Source of the DNA: Alphaproteobacteria bacterium
GTDB taxonomy: Bacteria > Pseudomonadota > Alphaproteobacteria > Kiloniellales > DSM-21159
Assembly (NCBI GenBank): GCA_030433005.1
Contig: JAUILQ010000015.1
Coordinates: 1-64,000 of the forward strand
Reading direction: 5' to 3'
Length of the DNA: 64,000 nucleotides
Part shown: positions 11,602 through 20,211 of the stretch, piece by piece
Position numbering within the stretch: the stretch's first letter is position 1
Layout of the letters: the number at the start of each line of letters is the position of its first letter
Notes under the pieces: model-generated
The model's database searches: none
The model's input: only the letters and a program-made list of their open reading frames with translations
Told to the model about the DNA's origin: nothing
Translations under genes and position numbers: made by a program

Positions 11602-12168
11602 ATGAGTCAGGGCGACCCGGATCCCGGGGCGGCCGGCGAGTTCTCCCGCCCCTTCAATCTGCGAGAGCTCGGCGAGCGCCCGCTCAGGCGCAGCGTCGAG
11701 GCCGACGCGGCAGAGCGTGCGGCGCTGGCCGAGCGCTTCGACCTGATCGAGCTGGCGGGACTGCAGGCCGAGCTGACCCTGCGCCGCCTGCGCGGCGGCA
11801 GCACGGTGCGCGTCGAGGGCCGGATCGTCGGGGCCGCCACCCAGCGCTGCGTCGTCACGCTGGGGCCGGTGCCGGCGGAGGTGGAGGAGCGATTCGAGCT
11901 GGACTTCCAGCCCTCGGGCGGGAGCGACCCGACCGAGGTGGTCCTGGACGCCGAGCTCGACGAGCCGGAGCCCCTCGAGGGCGAGCGGCTCGACCTGGGG
12001 GAACTGGTGGCCCAGCAGTTCGCGCTGGCCCTGGACCCCTATCCGAGGGCGCCTGACGCGGCCTTGGTGCAGAGCGAGTGGGGCGCCTCCGACGACGAGG
12101 AGGTGCCGGGAGACAACCCCTTCGCGGCGCTGGCGAGCCTCAAGGATCGCGGCCGGCGCGAGCGCTGA
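11602..12168 (+). CDS. yceD: YceD/DUF177 family protein
   Basis: 188-residue acidic protein of the DUF177 family, which almost always precedes the gene for ribosomal protein L32. The recognisable core is GRIVGAATQRCVVTLGPV, with a conserved cysteine, followed by FELDF and a very acidic segment ending LDLGELVAQQFALALDPYPR. Work in other organisms ties this family to 23S rRNA accumulation or plastid ribosome biogenesis; the precise action here is not known. The ATG at 11602 was chosen by family length. rpmF begins 141 bp downstream. Confidence 0.88.
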   Translation: MSQGDPDPGAAGEFSRPFNLRELGERPLRRSVEADAAERAALAERFDLIELAGLQAELTLRRLRGGSTVRVEGRIVGAATQRCVVTLGPVPAEVEERFELDFQPSGGSDPTEVVLDAELDEPEPLEGERLDLGELVAQQFALALDPYPRAPDAALVQSEWGASDDEEVPGDNPFAALASLKDRGRRER

Positions 12169-12233
12169 GGGGAGGGGCCGCACGGCGGCCCGGTCGGGCT
12201 CGGGGCGGCGCCGCTCCGCGGGCCCGGGCGGGC

Positions 12234-12262
12234 TTGTGCGGCTGTGACAGATTGGCTAAGTA
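12234..12262 (+). promoter_or_regulatory. Likely sigma-70 promoter for rpmF-plsX-fabH
   Basis: TTGTGC (12234-12239), a 17-bp spacer and TAAGTA (12257-12262) lie about 48 bp upstream of the rpmF start. The spacing is ideal but both hexamers are imperfect, so this is a prediction. Confidence 0.5.
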
Positions 12263-12309
12263 ACAGGCGTCGGCGGCCCGTCGGCGCGGCCCGATAGAGA
12301 GAGAAGACG

Positions 12310-12495
12310 ATGGCTGTTCCCAAGAAGAAGGTTTCCAAGTCCCGGCGCAACATGCGCCGCTCGCACGACGCGGTGCCGACCTCCGCCTACGTCGAGGACA
12401 AGGACAGCGGCGAGCTGCGCCGGCCGCACCACGTCGACCTGAAGAGCGGCATGTACCGCGGTCGGCAGATCCTGCAGCCGAAGGACGAGTTCTAG
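12310..12495 (+). CDS. rpmF: 50S ribosomal protein L32
   Basis: 61 residues. The N-terminus [20 protein letters not shown] is the invariant L32 start; it is followed by the C-terminal extension typical of alphaproteobacteria, with [15 protein letters not shown]. It lacks the paired zinc-binding cysteines found in some L32 forms. L32 is a component of the large ribosomal subunit. The gene lies between yceD and plsX as in most proteobacteria. Confidence 0.97.
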   Translation: MAVPKKKVSKSRRNMRRSHDAVPTSAYVEDKDSGELRRPHHVDLKSGMYRGRQILQPKDEF

Positions 12496-12550
12496 GCCGA
12501 GCGGTCGCGTTTCCGCCGGCCCACCTTCCTGAACGAGCGGACGGAGTGCG

Positions 12551-13603
12551 GTGACCGGGCGCCTGACCATAGCGCTGGATGCGATGGGCGGTGACCATGC
12601 GCCGGGCGCGGTGCTGCGCGGCGCGAACATCGCGCTGCGCCGCAATCCGAACCTGGACTTCCTGGTCTACGGGCGCTCGGAGGCCGTCGAGCCGCTTCTG
12701 AAGAAGATGAAGCGGCTCAAGGGCCATGCCGAGTTCGTGCACGCCGAGGACGTGGTCGGCAACGAGGTCAAGCCGTCGGTCGCGCTGCGCACCGGGCGCA
12801 AGTCCTCGATGCGCCTGGCGATCGAGGCGGTGAAGGGCAACCTGGCGAAGGCGGCCGTCTCCTCGGGCAACACCGGGGCGCTGATGGCGATGGCCAAGCT
12901 GGCGCTGCGCACGCTGCCCGGCGTCGATCGCCCGGCGATCGCCTCCTTCTTCCCGACCCAGCGCGGCGAGTCGGTGATGCTCGACCTCGGGGCGAACGTC
13001 ACCTGCGACGCCGACAACCTCGTGCAGTTCGCGGTCATGGGCAACGCCTTCGCGCGCTCGGTGCTCGGCCTGCAGTCGCCCTCCTACGGCCTGCTCAACG
13101 TCGGCGCCGAGGAGATGAAGGGCCACGACGCGCTGCAGGACGCCGCAGCCCAGCTGCGCGGCATCGCGCTGCCCGGCCAGTTCCACGGCTTCGTCGAGGG
13201 CGACGACATAGCCAAGGGCACGGTCGACGTGGTCGTCACCGACGGCTTCACCGGAAACGTCGCGCTCAAGACCGCCGAGGGCACCGTGAAGCTCTACACC
13301 GAATTCCTGCGCTCGACCTTCCGCCATTCGCTGCTCGCCAGCCTCGGCTACCTGCTGGCCAAGCCGGCAATGCGCAAGCTGCGCGCGCGCGTCGACCCGC
13401 GGCGCTACAACGGCGCCGTCTTCCTGGGCCTCAACGGCATCGCCGTGAAGAGCCACGGCGGCAGCGACGCCCTGGGTTTCGCCCATGCCATCGGGCTGGC
13501 CGCCGACCTGGCGCGGCACGGCTTCATCGACACCATGCGCGGCGACCTCGCCGCCCTCGGGACCGCCCGCGACGACACGGCGCCCCAAGTGGCCGCCTCC
13601 TGA
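12551..13603 (+). CDS. plsX: Phosphate acyltransferase PlsX
   Basis: 350-residue enzyme that converts acyl-ACP and phosphate into acyl-phosphate, the first step of phospholipid synthesis by the PlsX/PlsY route. Diagnostic segments are [10 protein letters not shown] at the N-terminus, [11 protein letters not shown] (about residue 97), [10 protein letters not shown] (about 143), and [17 protein letters not shown] (about 227). Translation starts at GTG with GGAG eight bases upstream. It lies in a run with rpmF and fabH, which couples lipid precursor supply to ribosome production. Confidence 0.97.
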   Translation: MTGRLTIALDAMGGDHAPGAVLRGANIALRRNPNLDFLVYGRSEAVEPLLKKMKRLKGHAEFVHAEDVVGNEVKPSVALRTGRKSSMRLAIEAVKGNLAKAAVSSGNTGALMAMAKLALRTLPGVDRPAIASFFPTQRGESVMLDLGANVTCDADNLVQFAVMGNAFARSVLGLQSPSYGLLNVGAEEMKGHDALQDAAAQLRGIALPGQFHGFVEGDDIAKGTVDVVVTDGFTGNVALKTAEGTVKLYTEFLRSTFRHSLLASLGYLLAKPAMRKLRARVDPRRYNGAVFLGLNGIAVKSHGGSDALGFAHAIGLAADLARHGFIDTMRGDLAALGTARDDTAPQVAAS

Positions 13604-13616
13604 TCCGGCCGACGTG

Positions 13617-14594
13617 ATGGCCTGCACCCGTTCCCGCGTCGTAGGGCAGGGCTCCTACCTGCCGGAGAAGATCCTGACCAACGCGGATCTTGCGCGCATC
13701 GTCGACACCGACGACGCCTGGATCCGCCAGCGGACCGGCATCACCCAGCGCCACATCGCCGCCGAGGGCGAGAAGACCTCCGACCTGGGCCTGGAGTCGG
13801 CGCGCCGCGCCCTGGCGGCTGCCGGCCTGAAGGCCGAGGAGCTGGATCTCATCATCTGCGCGACGGCGACGCCGGACGAGACCTTCCCGGCGACCGCCAC
13901 GACGATCCAGGCGCGGCTCGGGATGACGCGCGGCGCCGCCTTCGACGTCCAGGCGGTCTGCTCGGGCTTCGTCTACGGCCTGTCGATCGCCGACAGCTTC
14001 ATCCGCTCCGGCCAGGCCCGCACGGTGCTGGTGATCGGGGCCGAGACCTTCAGCCGGATCCTCGACTGGACCGACCGCACGACCTGCGTACTGTTCGGCG
14101 ACGGTGCCGGCGCCGTTGTGCTGCGCGCGGACAGCGGCCGGGGCACCGCGGACGACCGCGGCGTGCTCTCGACCCACCTCTATTCCGACGGCAACCATCA
14201 CGACGCGCTCTACGTCGACGGCGGCCCCTCCTCGACGCGCACCGTCGGCCACCTGCGCATGCAGGGCCGCGAAGTCTTCCGCCATGCCGTGGTGCGCATG
14301 GCCGAGGCGATCGACACGGCGCTGGAGACCAACGGCCTGACCCCCGGCGACATCGACTGGATGGTGCCGCACCAGGCCAACGCGCGAATCATCGAGGCCA
14401 TGGCCAAGCGGCTGAACCTGCCGCAGGACCGCGTGGTGCTGACCGTCGACCGCCATGCCAACACGTCGGCTGCCTCGATCCCGCTGGCGCTCGCCGAGGC
14501 CGCCGACGACGGCCGTATCGGCGACGGCGACCTGGTGCTCATGGAGGCGATGGGCGGCGGCTTCACCTGGGGGTCGGCGCTGGTCCGCTGGTAG
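13617..14594 (+). CDS. fabH: 3-oxoacyl-ACP synthase III (beta-ketoacyl-ACP synthase III)
   Basis: 325-residue condensing enzyme that joins acetyl-CoA to malonyl-ACP to start fatty acid synthesis. The catalytic triad is complete: C115 in AVCSGF, H252 in PHQANAR and N282 in HANTSAA. The C-terminal [13 protein letters not shown] is the standard family ending. It starts 13 bp after plsX, so the two are probably co-translated from one message. Confidence 0.97.
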   Translation: MACTRSRVVGQGSYLPEKILTNADLARIVDTDDAWIRQRTGITQRHIAAEGEKTSDLGLESARRALAAAGLKAEELDLIICATATPDETFPATATTIQARLGMTRGAAFDVQAVCSGFVYGLSIADSFIRSGQARTVLVIGAETFSRILDWTDRTTCVLFGDGAGAVVLRADSGRGTADDRGVLSTHLYSDGNHHDALYVDGGPSSTRTVGHLRMQGREVFRHAVVRMAEAIDTALETNGLTPGDIDWMVPHQANARIIEAMAKRLNLPQDRVVLTVDRHANTSAASIPLALAEAADDGRIGDGDLVLMEAMGGGFTWGSALVRW

Positions 14595-14617
14595 CTGCGG
14601 CCGCGATCCGGAGCTGC

Positions 14618-14637
14618 GGCCGGGCCGCCGCCCGGCC
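14618..14637 (+). terminator. GC-rich hairpin after fabH
   Basis: A perfect 8-bp stem (GGCCGGGC, loop CGCC, GCCCGGCC) lies 23 bp after the fabH stop and before the ihfA promoter. There is no T tract, so termination would be weak or Rho-assisted. Confidence 0.4.
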
Positions 14638-14675
14638 GATTCGCCGGGGCTGCCGCGGGGCGCGATTTCAGGTGA

Positions 14676-14704
14676 TTGACCGCCTCAAGGCCCTGTCTTA
14701 AGGT
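14676..14704 (+). promoter_or_regulatory. Promoter of ihfA-merR
   Basis: TTGACC (14676-14681), a 17-bp spacer and TAAGGT (14699-14704) lie just upstream of the ihfA ribosome-binding site (AGGAG, about 14718-14728). Both hexamers and the spacing are good for a housekeeping promoter, so ihfA probably has its own start inside the lipid gene cluster. Confidence 0.65.
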
Positions 14705-14730
14705 CTTGATAAATCGCGAGGAGACAGGAG

Positions 14731-15024
14731 ATGGCCGGTCAGACCCTCACGCGTGCGGACCTGAGTGAGGCAGTCTATCAGGAGGTCGGCCTGTCCCGGA
14801 ACGAATCGGCCGAGCTGGTCGAGGCGGTGCTCGGCGAGATGGCCGACGCGCTGGTCCAGGGCGAGATGGTCAAGATCTCCTCCTTCGGCACCTTCTCGGT
14901 GCGCGAGAAGGGCGAGCGGATCGGCCGCAACCCGAAGACCGGCGAAGAGGTGCCGATCCTGCCCCGGCGGGTCCTGGTGTTCCGTGCCTCCCACGTGCTG
15001 AAGAACCGCATCAACGGGGAGTAG
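14731..15024 (+). CDS. ihfA: Integration host factor subunit alpha
   Basis: 97-residue DNA-bending protein of the HU/IHF family. The N-terminal helices ([25 protein letters not shown]) are followed by the signature segment [20 protein letters not shown] and the arm tip [13 protein letters not shown], which intercalates into DNA. IHF acts as an alpha/beta heterodimer in nucleoid structure, recombination and transcription. The merR-family gene follows after 3 bp, the usual alphaproteobacterial order. Confidence 0.96.
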   Translation: MAGQTLTRADLSEAVYQEVGLSRNESAELVEAVLGEMADALVQGEMVKISSFGTFSVREKGERIGRNPKTGEEVPILPRRVLVFRASHVLKNRINGE

Positions 15025-15027
15025 CGG

Positions 15028-15426
15028 GTGAGCCAGAGCGTGCGCGCCGCGCCAGCCCAGCGTCAGAACGGCAAGTCGGCCGCGGCCTTCCGGACCATCA
15101 GCGAGGTCTCCGAGGAGCTCGAGGTGCCGCAGCACGTGCTGCGCTTCTGGGAGACCAAGTTCACCCAGGTCCGCCCGCTGAAGCGCGGCGGCGGCCGCCG
15201 CTACTACCGGCCCGAGGACGTCGAGCTGCTGCGCCGCATCCGCCAGCTGCTCTACGGCGAGGGCTACACGATCAAGGGCGTGCAGAAGCTGCTGCGCGAG
15301 GGCGGCGCCAAGGCCGAGGGCGGCCAGCCCGCCGAGATCGCGGTCGCGCCCAAGCGGCACAAGCTGCAGACCCTGCTGGACGAGCTCACCGAGGTCCGCG
15401 ACCTGCTGCGCAAGGCGCGCTCCTGA
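15028..15426 (+). CDS. MerR-family transcriptional regulator
   Basis: 132 residues. The winged-helix MerR DNA-binding domain spans about residues 20-95: [23 protein letters not shown], then [14 protein letters not shown] and [15 protein letters not shown] short coiled tail ([15 protein letters not shown]) serves dimerisation. No effector-binding cysteines are present. This group always follows ihfA in alphaproteobacteria and its targets are unknown. It starts with GTG 3 bp after the ihfA stop, indicating co-translation. Confidence 0.9.
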   Translation: MSQSVRAAPAQRQNGKSAAAFRTISEVSEELEVPQHVLRFWETKFTQVRPLKRGGGRRYYRPEDVELLRRIRQLLYGEGYTIKGVQKLLREGGAKAEGGQPAEIAVAPKRHKLQTLLDELTEVRDLLRKARS

Positions 15427-15430
15427 AGCA

Positions 15431-15480
15431 CGCTTCCGGAGGGCGCTTCCGGAGGGCGCTTCCGGAGGGCGCTTCTGGGG
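15431..15480. repeat. 13-bp tandem repeat, about 3.8 copies
   Basis: CGCTTCCGGAGGG is repeated exactly three times (15431-15443, 15444-15456, 15457-15469) and is followed by a degenerate partial copy (CGCTTCTGGGG). It begins 5 bp after the merR stop codon, upstream of the tRNA promoter. Confidence 0.9.
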
Positions 15481-15538
15481 CATGGCCCCGGGGGCGGGGG
15501 CAAGGCGGCGGCCGCGACGAAAGGGCCGCGCTGGACGA

Positions 15539-15567
15539 TTGCCCCGGCCGGTGCGGATCGCTATAGA
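15539..15567 (+). promoter_or_regulatory. Promoter of the tRNA-Pro gene
   Basis: TTGCCC (15539-15544), a 17-bp spacer and TATAGA (15562-15567) predict a start near 15574, about 48 bp before the mature tRNA. The -10 box and spacing are close to consensus. Confidence 0.6.
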
Positions 15568-15621
15568 GGGGGCCCCGCGTCGTCCCGTCCGGCAGCCCGC
15601 CGGCCGCAGACGGCTTACCGA

Positions 15622-15698
<77 letters not shown>

Positions 15699-15712
15699 TC
15701 GACGGGACGCCG

Positions 15713-15748
15713 GCACGGCCGGCCGGGGCAGCACCCGGCCGGCCGTGC
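15713..15748 (+). terminator. Hairpin after tRNA-Pro
   Basis: A perfect 15-bp stem (GCACGGCCGGCCGGG at 15713-15727, loop GCAGCA, complement at 15734-15748) starts 14 bp after the tRNA 3' end. It lacks a long T run (TGCGTTC follows), but position and stability suggest a terminator. Confidence 0.6.
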
Positions 15749-15810
15749 TGCGTTCGGGGCGGCCGACGGCGCGGGCTCGCGGCCGCAGCGGACAGGAGAG
15801 GGAGCAGCCC

Positions 15811-16269
15811 ATGACCAGCATCGCGAAGATCGCCGACGGCTTCTACGCCGCCGGGCAGATCGCCCCCGACGACCTGCCGGAGATCGCCGGCCTCGGCGTG
15901 CGCACCATCGTCAACAACCGACCCGACGGCGAGGGCGGTCCGGAGCAGCCGCGCTCCGACGAGATGCGCGCCGCCGCCGAGGCCGCCGGCATGACCTACC
16001 ACTACCTGCCGATGACGCCGCAGAGCCTGAGCCCCGAACTGCTGGAACAGTTCCGCCAGGCGGTCGAGAGCGCCGAGGGGCCGGTGCTCGCGCACTGCAA
16101 GTCGGGCGCGCGCTCGACCGCGCTCTGGGCGCTGACGGAGACCTGCCACAACCGGGCCGACATCGACGACACCCTGGCCAGGGCCCGGGCCGGCGGCTAC
16201 GACCTCGGCGGCATGCGCCCGATGATCGAGCAGTACGTCGCCTGGCACGAGGCGAAGGCGCAGTCCTGA
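15811..16269 (+). CDS. TIGR01244-type sulfurtransferase/phosphatase (DSP-like)
   Basis: 152-residue cytoplasmic protein of the small family often annotated TIGR01244 or beta-lactamase-hydrolase-like. It has a protein-tyrosine-phosphatase-like fold. The active-site loop HCKSGARSTALWAL (about residues 95-108) supplies the C-x5-R motif, and VRTIVNNRPDGE forms the upstream strand. Homologues are linked to sulfur or persulfide metabolism and sometimes fused to metallo-beta-lactamase domains; the substrate here is unknown. A GGAGAGGGAG stretch precedes the ATG. Confidence 0.8.
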   Translation: MTSIAKIADGFYAAGQIAPDDLPEIAGLGVRTIVNNRPDGEGGPEQPRSDEMRAAAEAAGMTYHYLPMTPQSLSPELLEQFRQAVESAEGPVLAHCKSGARSTALWALTETCHNRADIDDTLARARAGGYDLGGMRPMIEQYVAWHEAKAQS

Positions 16270-16280
16270 AGTCTGGTCCC

Positions 16281-16342
16281 CTCGCCTGAGGTTCCGCTCG
16301 CCTGAGGTTCCGCTCGCCTGGGGCCCGCTCGCCTGGGGGCCG
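16281..16342. repeat. 15/16-bp tandem repeat, four copies
   Basis: Two identical units CTCGCCTGAGGTTCCG (16281-16296, 16297-16312) are followed by two diverged 15-bp units beginning CTCGCCTGGGG (16313-16327, 16328-16342). The array starts 11 bp after the preceding stop codon and fills half of the gap before the FIST gene. Confidence 0.9.
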
Positions 16343-16425
16343 GGCCGGCAGCGGGCGCGGCTTTTACGGAATGTGAACCGACGGCGACTATGCCATGGGG
16401 GCACTGCGCGGAATCCTTGCCCCCC

Positions 16426-17634
16426 ATGGTCCAGATCCACAGCTTTTCGGCTGCCGGCGAGACGACTGGCCAGACGCTCGCGGCGCTCGCGGGCCGGCTG
16501 GCGGGCGCGAACCTGTCGGCGGATCTGCTGTTCGTCTTCTACGGCAGCGATCATCGCGACGCCGAGATCCACGTCTTCCTGCAGGAGCGCTTCCCCGGCG
16601 TGCCGGTGATCGGCGGCACCTCGAGCGGCGGACTGCTCTCGCACCAGGGCCTGCTCGGGCCGGGGGCGATCGGCCTGCTCGCGGTCGAGGATCCGGAGGG
16701 CGAGTACGGCGTGGCGACGGCCCCGCTCGGCCCGGATCCTGCGGCGACAGCGCGTGCACTGCTCGACCGCGCCCTGGCAGAGGCCGGCTGTTCCGGCGAA
16801 CTGCCGGCTCTGGTCTGGATCTATCAGTCGCCGGGCCAGGAGGAAGCCGTCATCGAGGGGCTGCGGGCCGGCATCGGCGACGGCTGTCCGATCGTCGGCG
16901 GCAGCGCGGCGGACGAGGCGGTCGAGGGCGGCTGGCGTCTGATGTCCGGCGAGGGGCCGATCGGCGAGGGACTCTCCGTCGCCGTGCTGTTTCCCTCCGG
17001 CGGCCTGAGCTTCGCCTTTCAGTGCGGCTACGAGCCGGCCGGCGCGAGCGGCGTCGTCACCCGTGTCGACGCACCTGCGGGCGCTGCCTCGCGCAGCCGG
17101 CGGATCCTGGAGATCGATGGCGCGCCGGCGGCGCACGTCTACGACGGCTGGATCGGCGGGCGTCTGGCCGAGGAGCGCAGACTCGGCGGCAACGTGCTGG
17201 CCAAGACGACGCTGCACCCGCTGGGGCGCGAGGTCGGCTCGATCAACGGCGTGCCGCAGTACCTGCTGGTGCATCCGGACGCGGTCGGCGCCGACGGCAC
17301 CCTCAAGGTCTTCGCGGCGGTCTCCGTCGGCGACCGGCTGCTCCAGATGACCGGCAGCCAGGGGCTGCTCGTCGATCGCGCCGGGCGGGTCGCCAGCGAG
17401 GCCGCGTCGCGCCTGCCCGGGGGCGCCGGGTCCCTCGCCGGCGGCGTGATGATCTACTGCGCCGGTTGTCGCATGGCGGTCGGCGAGAACATGGACGCCG
17501 TCGCCCGCCAGGTGCGCGAGAGCCTGGCTGGCAAGCCCTTCCTGGGCAGCTTCACCTACGGCGAGCAGGGCCAGGTCGTCGGCCGCAACGGCCACGGCAA
17601 CCTGATGATATCCTTCGTCGCCTTCGGCCGTTGA
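16426..17634 (+). CDS. FIST-domain sensor protein (NosP-like candidate)
   Basis: 402-residue soluble protein with an N-terminal FIST domain (about 20-210, with VIGGTSSGGLLS and IVGGSAADE) and a FIST_C domain (about 225-385, with YCAGCRMAVGENMD and PFLGSFTYGEQG). FIST proteins bind small molecules and feed two-component systems. The heme-containing nitric oxide sensor NosP belongs here and is usually encoded beside a soluble kinase, as it is in this locus. The gene ends 10 bp before a histidine kinase, so they are surely one operon. An alternative ATG at 16390 would add 12 residues; neither start has a perfect ribosome site. The ligand is not established. Confidence 0.85.
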   Translation: MVQIHSFSAAGETTGQTLAALAGRLAGANLSADLLFVFYGSDHRDAEIHVFLQERFPGVPVIGGTSSGGLLSHQGLLGPGAIGLLAVEDPEGEYGVATAPLGPDPAATARALLDRALAEAGCSGELPALVWIYQSPGQEEAVIEGLRAGIGDGCPIVGGSAADEAVEGGWRLMSGEGPIGEGLSVAVLFPSGGLSFAFQCGYEPAGASGVVTRVDAPAGAASRSRRILEIDGAPAAHVYDGWIGGRLAEERRLGGNVLAKTTLHPLGREVGSINGVPQYLLVHPDAVGADGTLKVFAAVSVGDRLLQMTGSQGLLVDRAGRVASEAASRLPGGAGSLAGGVMIYCAGCRMAVGENMDAVARQVRESLAGKPFLGSFTYGEQGQVVGRNGHGNLMISFVAFGR

Positions 17635-17644
17635 CCGAGGCAGC

Positions 17645-19021
17645 ATGAGCGATCCGGGCGGCATGGACGACACGGAACGGCTGCGCCAGGCGCTCGCCTC
17701 GCTCGAGGCGGAGAACGAGAGCCTCCGCGTCGAGGCCAGGCAGTCGCGGCAGCTCCTGCGCGGCCTGGAGGCGCTGCTTCGGGTCGAGCCCGGTGGCGAC
17801 CCCTTTCACAGCGTCTTCGGTTCGCTCTGGACGACCTTCGATTTCGCCCAGGCCATGGTGCTGGCCGAGCAGGACGGCGGGCTGCGCTGCGCCGTGGCGC
17901 AGCCGGCCGGGCTCGCAGGCCTGGAGTGGCCGGTCGGCCCGCTGTTCCGCAAGGTCCTCGACGGCCGGGTGACGGCGGTCTTCTCGCACCGCGCGGTCGA
18001 GGAGTGGCGGCAGGCCGGGCCGCCGCTGTCTCCCGATCAACCGGCTCTCTACATGCCGCTGCGCGAGGCCCGGCGCCGCGGCATCCTCGTGTTGCTGCGG
18101 GCCAGCGGCGCCGAGAGCTTCTCGCGCGAGGACGTCGCCTTGGCCCAACGCTTCGCGCTGCTGGCCTCGCACGCGCTGGCGGCCCTCGATGCCCGCCAGG
18201 CGATCGAGGAGAACCGGGCGCGGGCTCTCGCCGCCGAGGAGGCGACCCGGGCCAAGAACATGTTCCTGGCGAACATGAGCCACGAGCTGCGCACGCCCCT
18301 CAATGCCATTCTCGGCTTCTCGGAGCTGATCGAGGGCGAGGTCCTGGGGGCCGTCGGCGTACCGGCCTACCGAGAGTACGCGGGCGACATCCGCTGGAGC
18401 GGCCAGCATCTGCTGGCCATCGTCAACAACCTCCTGCTGCTCAGCCGGATCGAAGCCGGCAAGTACAGTCCCTGCCCCGTTCCGGTCGGCGTCGCCGAGG
18501 CGTTGCAGGGTGCGCTGCGGTTGCTGGAGTTCGACCTCCGTCGGCGCGAGATCGGCGTCGTGCTGCCGGAGATTCCCGCCGACCTCACGGTTCACGCCGA
18601 TGCGCAGGCGCTTCGTCAGATTCTGCTCAACCTGATCGGCAACGCCGCGAAGTTCTCGCCGGCTCGCTCGACGGTCGAGGTCACGTTCGAGGCTCGGGAC
18701 GACCGAGTCCGTCTGGAGGTGGTCGACCGGGGCTGCGGCATCCCGCCCGACACCCTGGCCCGGCTCGGCACTCCCTTCGTCCAGGCCGACAACGCCTACA
18801 CGCGCGGCTTCCAGGGCACCGGGCTCGGCCTGGCGATCTGCCACCGCCTGATCGCCAGCATCGGCGGGAGCATCGCCGTGGAGAGCGTGGTAGGTCGCGG
18901 CACGCGGGTCGCCCTCACCCTGCCGGCCGCGGCGCCCGACGCCGATTGCGCCGCGCCGGCCGAAGGCCCCCTGCCGGACGGCCGCCCGGACGGGCCGGCG
19001 CGCGACGCGGCCGCGTCCTGA
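17645..19021 (+). CDS. Soluble GAF-type sensor histidine kinase, partner of the FIST protein
   Basis: 458-residue cytoplasmic kinase with no membrane helix. A coiled-coil start (residues 10-45) precedes a GAF-like region (about 45-185). The dimerisation/phosphoacceptor domain carries H213 in NMSHELRTPLNAILGFSEL. The ATPase domain shows N333 (LLNLIGNAAKFSP), the G1 box DRGCGIP and the G2 box GTGLGLAI. There is no receiver domain, so a separate response regulator is needed and none is in the window. Tight linkage with the FIST protein suggests its autophosphorylation is controlled by that sensor. The last 30 residues are a charged, disordered tail. Confidence 0.92.
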   Translation: MSDPGGMDDTERLRQALASLEAENESLRVEARQSRQLLRGLEALLRVEPGGDPFHSVFGSLWTTFDFAQAMVLAEQDGGLRCAVAQPAGLAGLEWPVGPLFRKVLDGRVTAVFSHRAVEEWRQAGPPLSPDQPALYMPLREARRRGILVLLRASGAESFSREDVALAQRFALLASHALAALDARQAIEENRARALAAEEATRAKNMFLANMSHELRTPLNAILGFSELIEGEVLGAVGVPAYREYAGDIRWSGQHLLAIVNNLLLLSRIEAGKYSPCPVPVGVAEALQGALRLLEFDLRRREIGVVLPEIPADLTVHADAQALRQILLNLIGNAAKFSPARSTVEVTFEARDDRVRLEVVDRGCGIPPDTLARLGTPFVQADNAYTRGFQGTGLGLAICHRLIASIGGSIAVESVVGRGTRVALTLPAAAPDADCAAPAEGPLPDGRPDGPARDAAAS

Positions 19022-19038
19022 ACCCCGGAGGACCGGCC

Positions 19039-19275
19039 TCAGCGGGTACCGGGCTCGACCAGCCGTCGGCCGCGCTCGGTCAGGCGGCAGACCAGCCAGT
19101 CGGGCTTGAGCGGATTGTCGAACCAGGGCTCGGCCCAGCCCTTGGCGACGCAGGCCCGGATCGTGCGCTCGCTGTAGCGCTGGCCGTGCTCGTCGAACAG
19201 CGGCAGCTTGCCGCCCGGCTGCTCCAGGCCTCGGGCCAGCCAGGCCCTCTGCGTCGCGCTCGGCCGAGTCGTCAC
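19039..19275 (-). CDS. Small conserved winged-helix-like protein
   Basis: 78-residue protein starting at GTG. It contains QRAWLARGLEQPGGKLPLF, a helix with YSERTIRACVAKGWAEPW, and PDWLVCRLTERGRRLV. The helix-turn-helix pattern followed by a strand-rich wing resembles small winged-helix proteins found in alphaproteobacteria. No DNA target or partner is known. It is convergent with the histidine kinase (17 bp between stops) and divergent from cutA. No strong ribosome site is visible, so the start is tentative. Confidence 0.65.
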   Translation of the reverse strand: MTTRPSATQRAWLARGLEQPGGKLPLFDEHGQRYSERTIRACVAKGWAEPWFDNPLKPDWLVCRLTERGRRLVEPGTR

Positions 19276-19395
19276 CGCGCCTGCCCCCGATCGCTGCGGT
19301 CGCTCGCTCCGGCGCGGACCCTCGTTGCCGGCGCCGGGCAGGGCTACGATAGCGCGCGAGCCACGCGAGGCAAGCCGACGAGGAGGAGCGCCCCG

Positions 19396-19725
19396 ATGAC
19401 CAGCACGACGTCCGCCAGCCTGATCTACATCACCGCCGCCGACGGCGACGCCGCCAAGGCCCTCGGTCGGGCGCTGGTCGCCGAGCGGCTGGCCGCCTGC
19501 GCCAACGTCATCGAGGGCATGACGCCGATCTTCCGCTGGGAGGGCGAGATCCGGGAGGATTCCGAGGCGGTGCTGATCGCCAAGACGCGCAGCAGCCTGG
19601 TCGAGGCCCTGACCGCCTTCGTGCGGCAGCGCCACGACTACGACTGTCCCTGCGTGGTCGCCCTGCCGATCGAGGGCGGCAACCCGGAGTTCCTGGCCTG
19701 GATCGACGAGGAGACGCGAGCCTGA
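19396..19725 (+). CDS. cutA: Divalent-cation tolerance protein CutA
   Basis: 109-residue CutA1 protein, a trimeric ferredoxin-fold protein. Family landmarks are LIYITAADGDAAKALGRALV at the N-terminus, RLAACANVIEGMTPIFRWEGEI, the conserved TRSSLVEALTAFV helix, and YDCPCVVALPIEGGNPEFLAWI. Its role in copper or cation tolerance is historic and the molecular function is unsettled. AGGAGGAG precedes the ATG. Confidence 0.94.
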   Translation: MTSTTSASLIYITAADGDAAKALGRALVAERLAACANVIEGMTPIFRWEGEIREDSEAVLIAKTRSSLVEALTAFVRQRHDYDCPCVVALPIEGGNPEFLAWIDEETRA

Positions 19726-19822
19726 GAGGACGGGCTCTAGAGGAGGGGCCTGCGAGACGAAGCAACCGCGCGCGGCGACGCCGGACGTCCAGCCGGCAGC
19801 GGCGGTCCGGCCGGGCCCGGCG

Positions 19823-20017
19823 TCAGCGTTTCAGGGCCGGCGGCGTGCCCAGGCGGCGCTTGATCTCGTTGCGGTACTCCGAGTCCCAGACGACACGCTC
19901 CAGGTCGATGTCCTCGCCGAGGCCGGCGGCATCGTCGGTGGCGCTGTCGACCGAGGCCGGGAAGACCTGGATCATCGCGTCGCGCGTAAAGAGCGCATAG
20001 GGTTCGATCAGGCTCAT
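19823..20017 (-). CDS. Small hypothetical protein
   Basis: 64 residues from the ATG at 20017: an N-terminal segment with MSLIEPYALFTRDAMIQVF, an acidic middle (SATDDAAGLGEDIDLERVVWDSEY) and a basic tail. No signal, helix bundle or catalytic motif is recognised. An in-frame ATG at 20101 would add 28 residues (MAGFRARKTRW...) and has a weak GGA nearby; the extension looks basic and less protein-like. It probably is a real small gene because of its strong coding composition. It diverges from the MFS transporter gene. Confidence 0.5.
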   Translation of the reverse strand: MSLIEPYALFTRDAMIQVFPASVDSATDDAAGLGEDIDLERVVWDSEYRNEIKRRLGTPPALKR

Positions 20018-20211
20018 GATCCGAGGATCGATCGCAATCGGGGCAAGATCGTGACGCGACTGGGGCGACCAGCGGGTCTTTCGGGCCCGGAAGCCGGCCA
20101 TTTTCCGTAACTTCTTACCGTAATGCCGCCGACCGCATGGGTTGCATCGCAAGGCTGCCCTGCGAGGGCGCGGCTTGCCGGCCTCGCAGGGGCGGCCCTA
20201 AGCTCGCCGCC

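Noticed and set aside
15431-15480. Short repeats as a CRISPR array
   Set aside because: Units are 13 bp, contiguous and without unique spacers; no cas genes are present.
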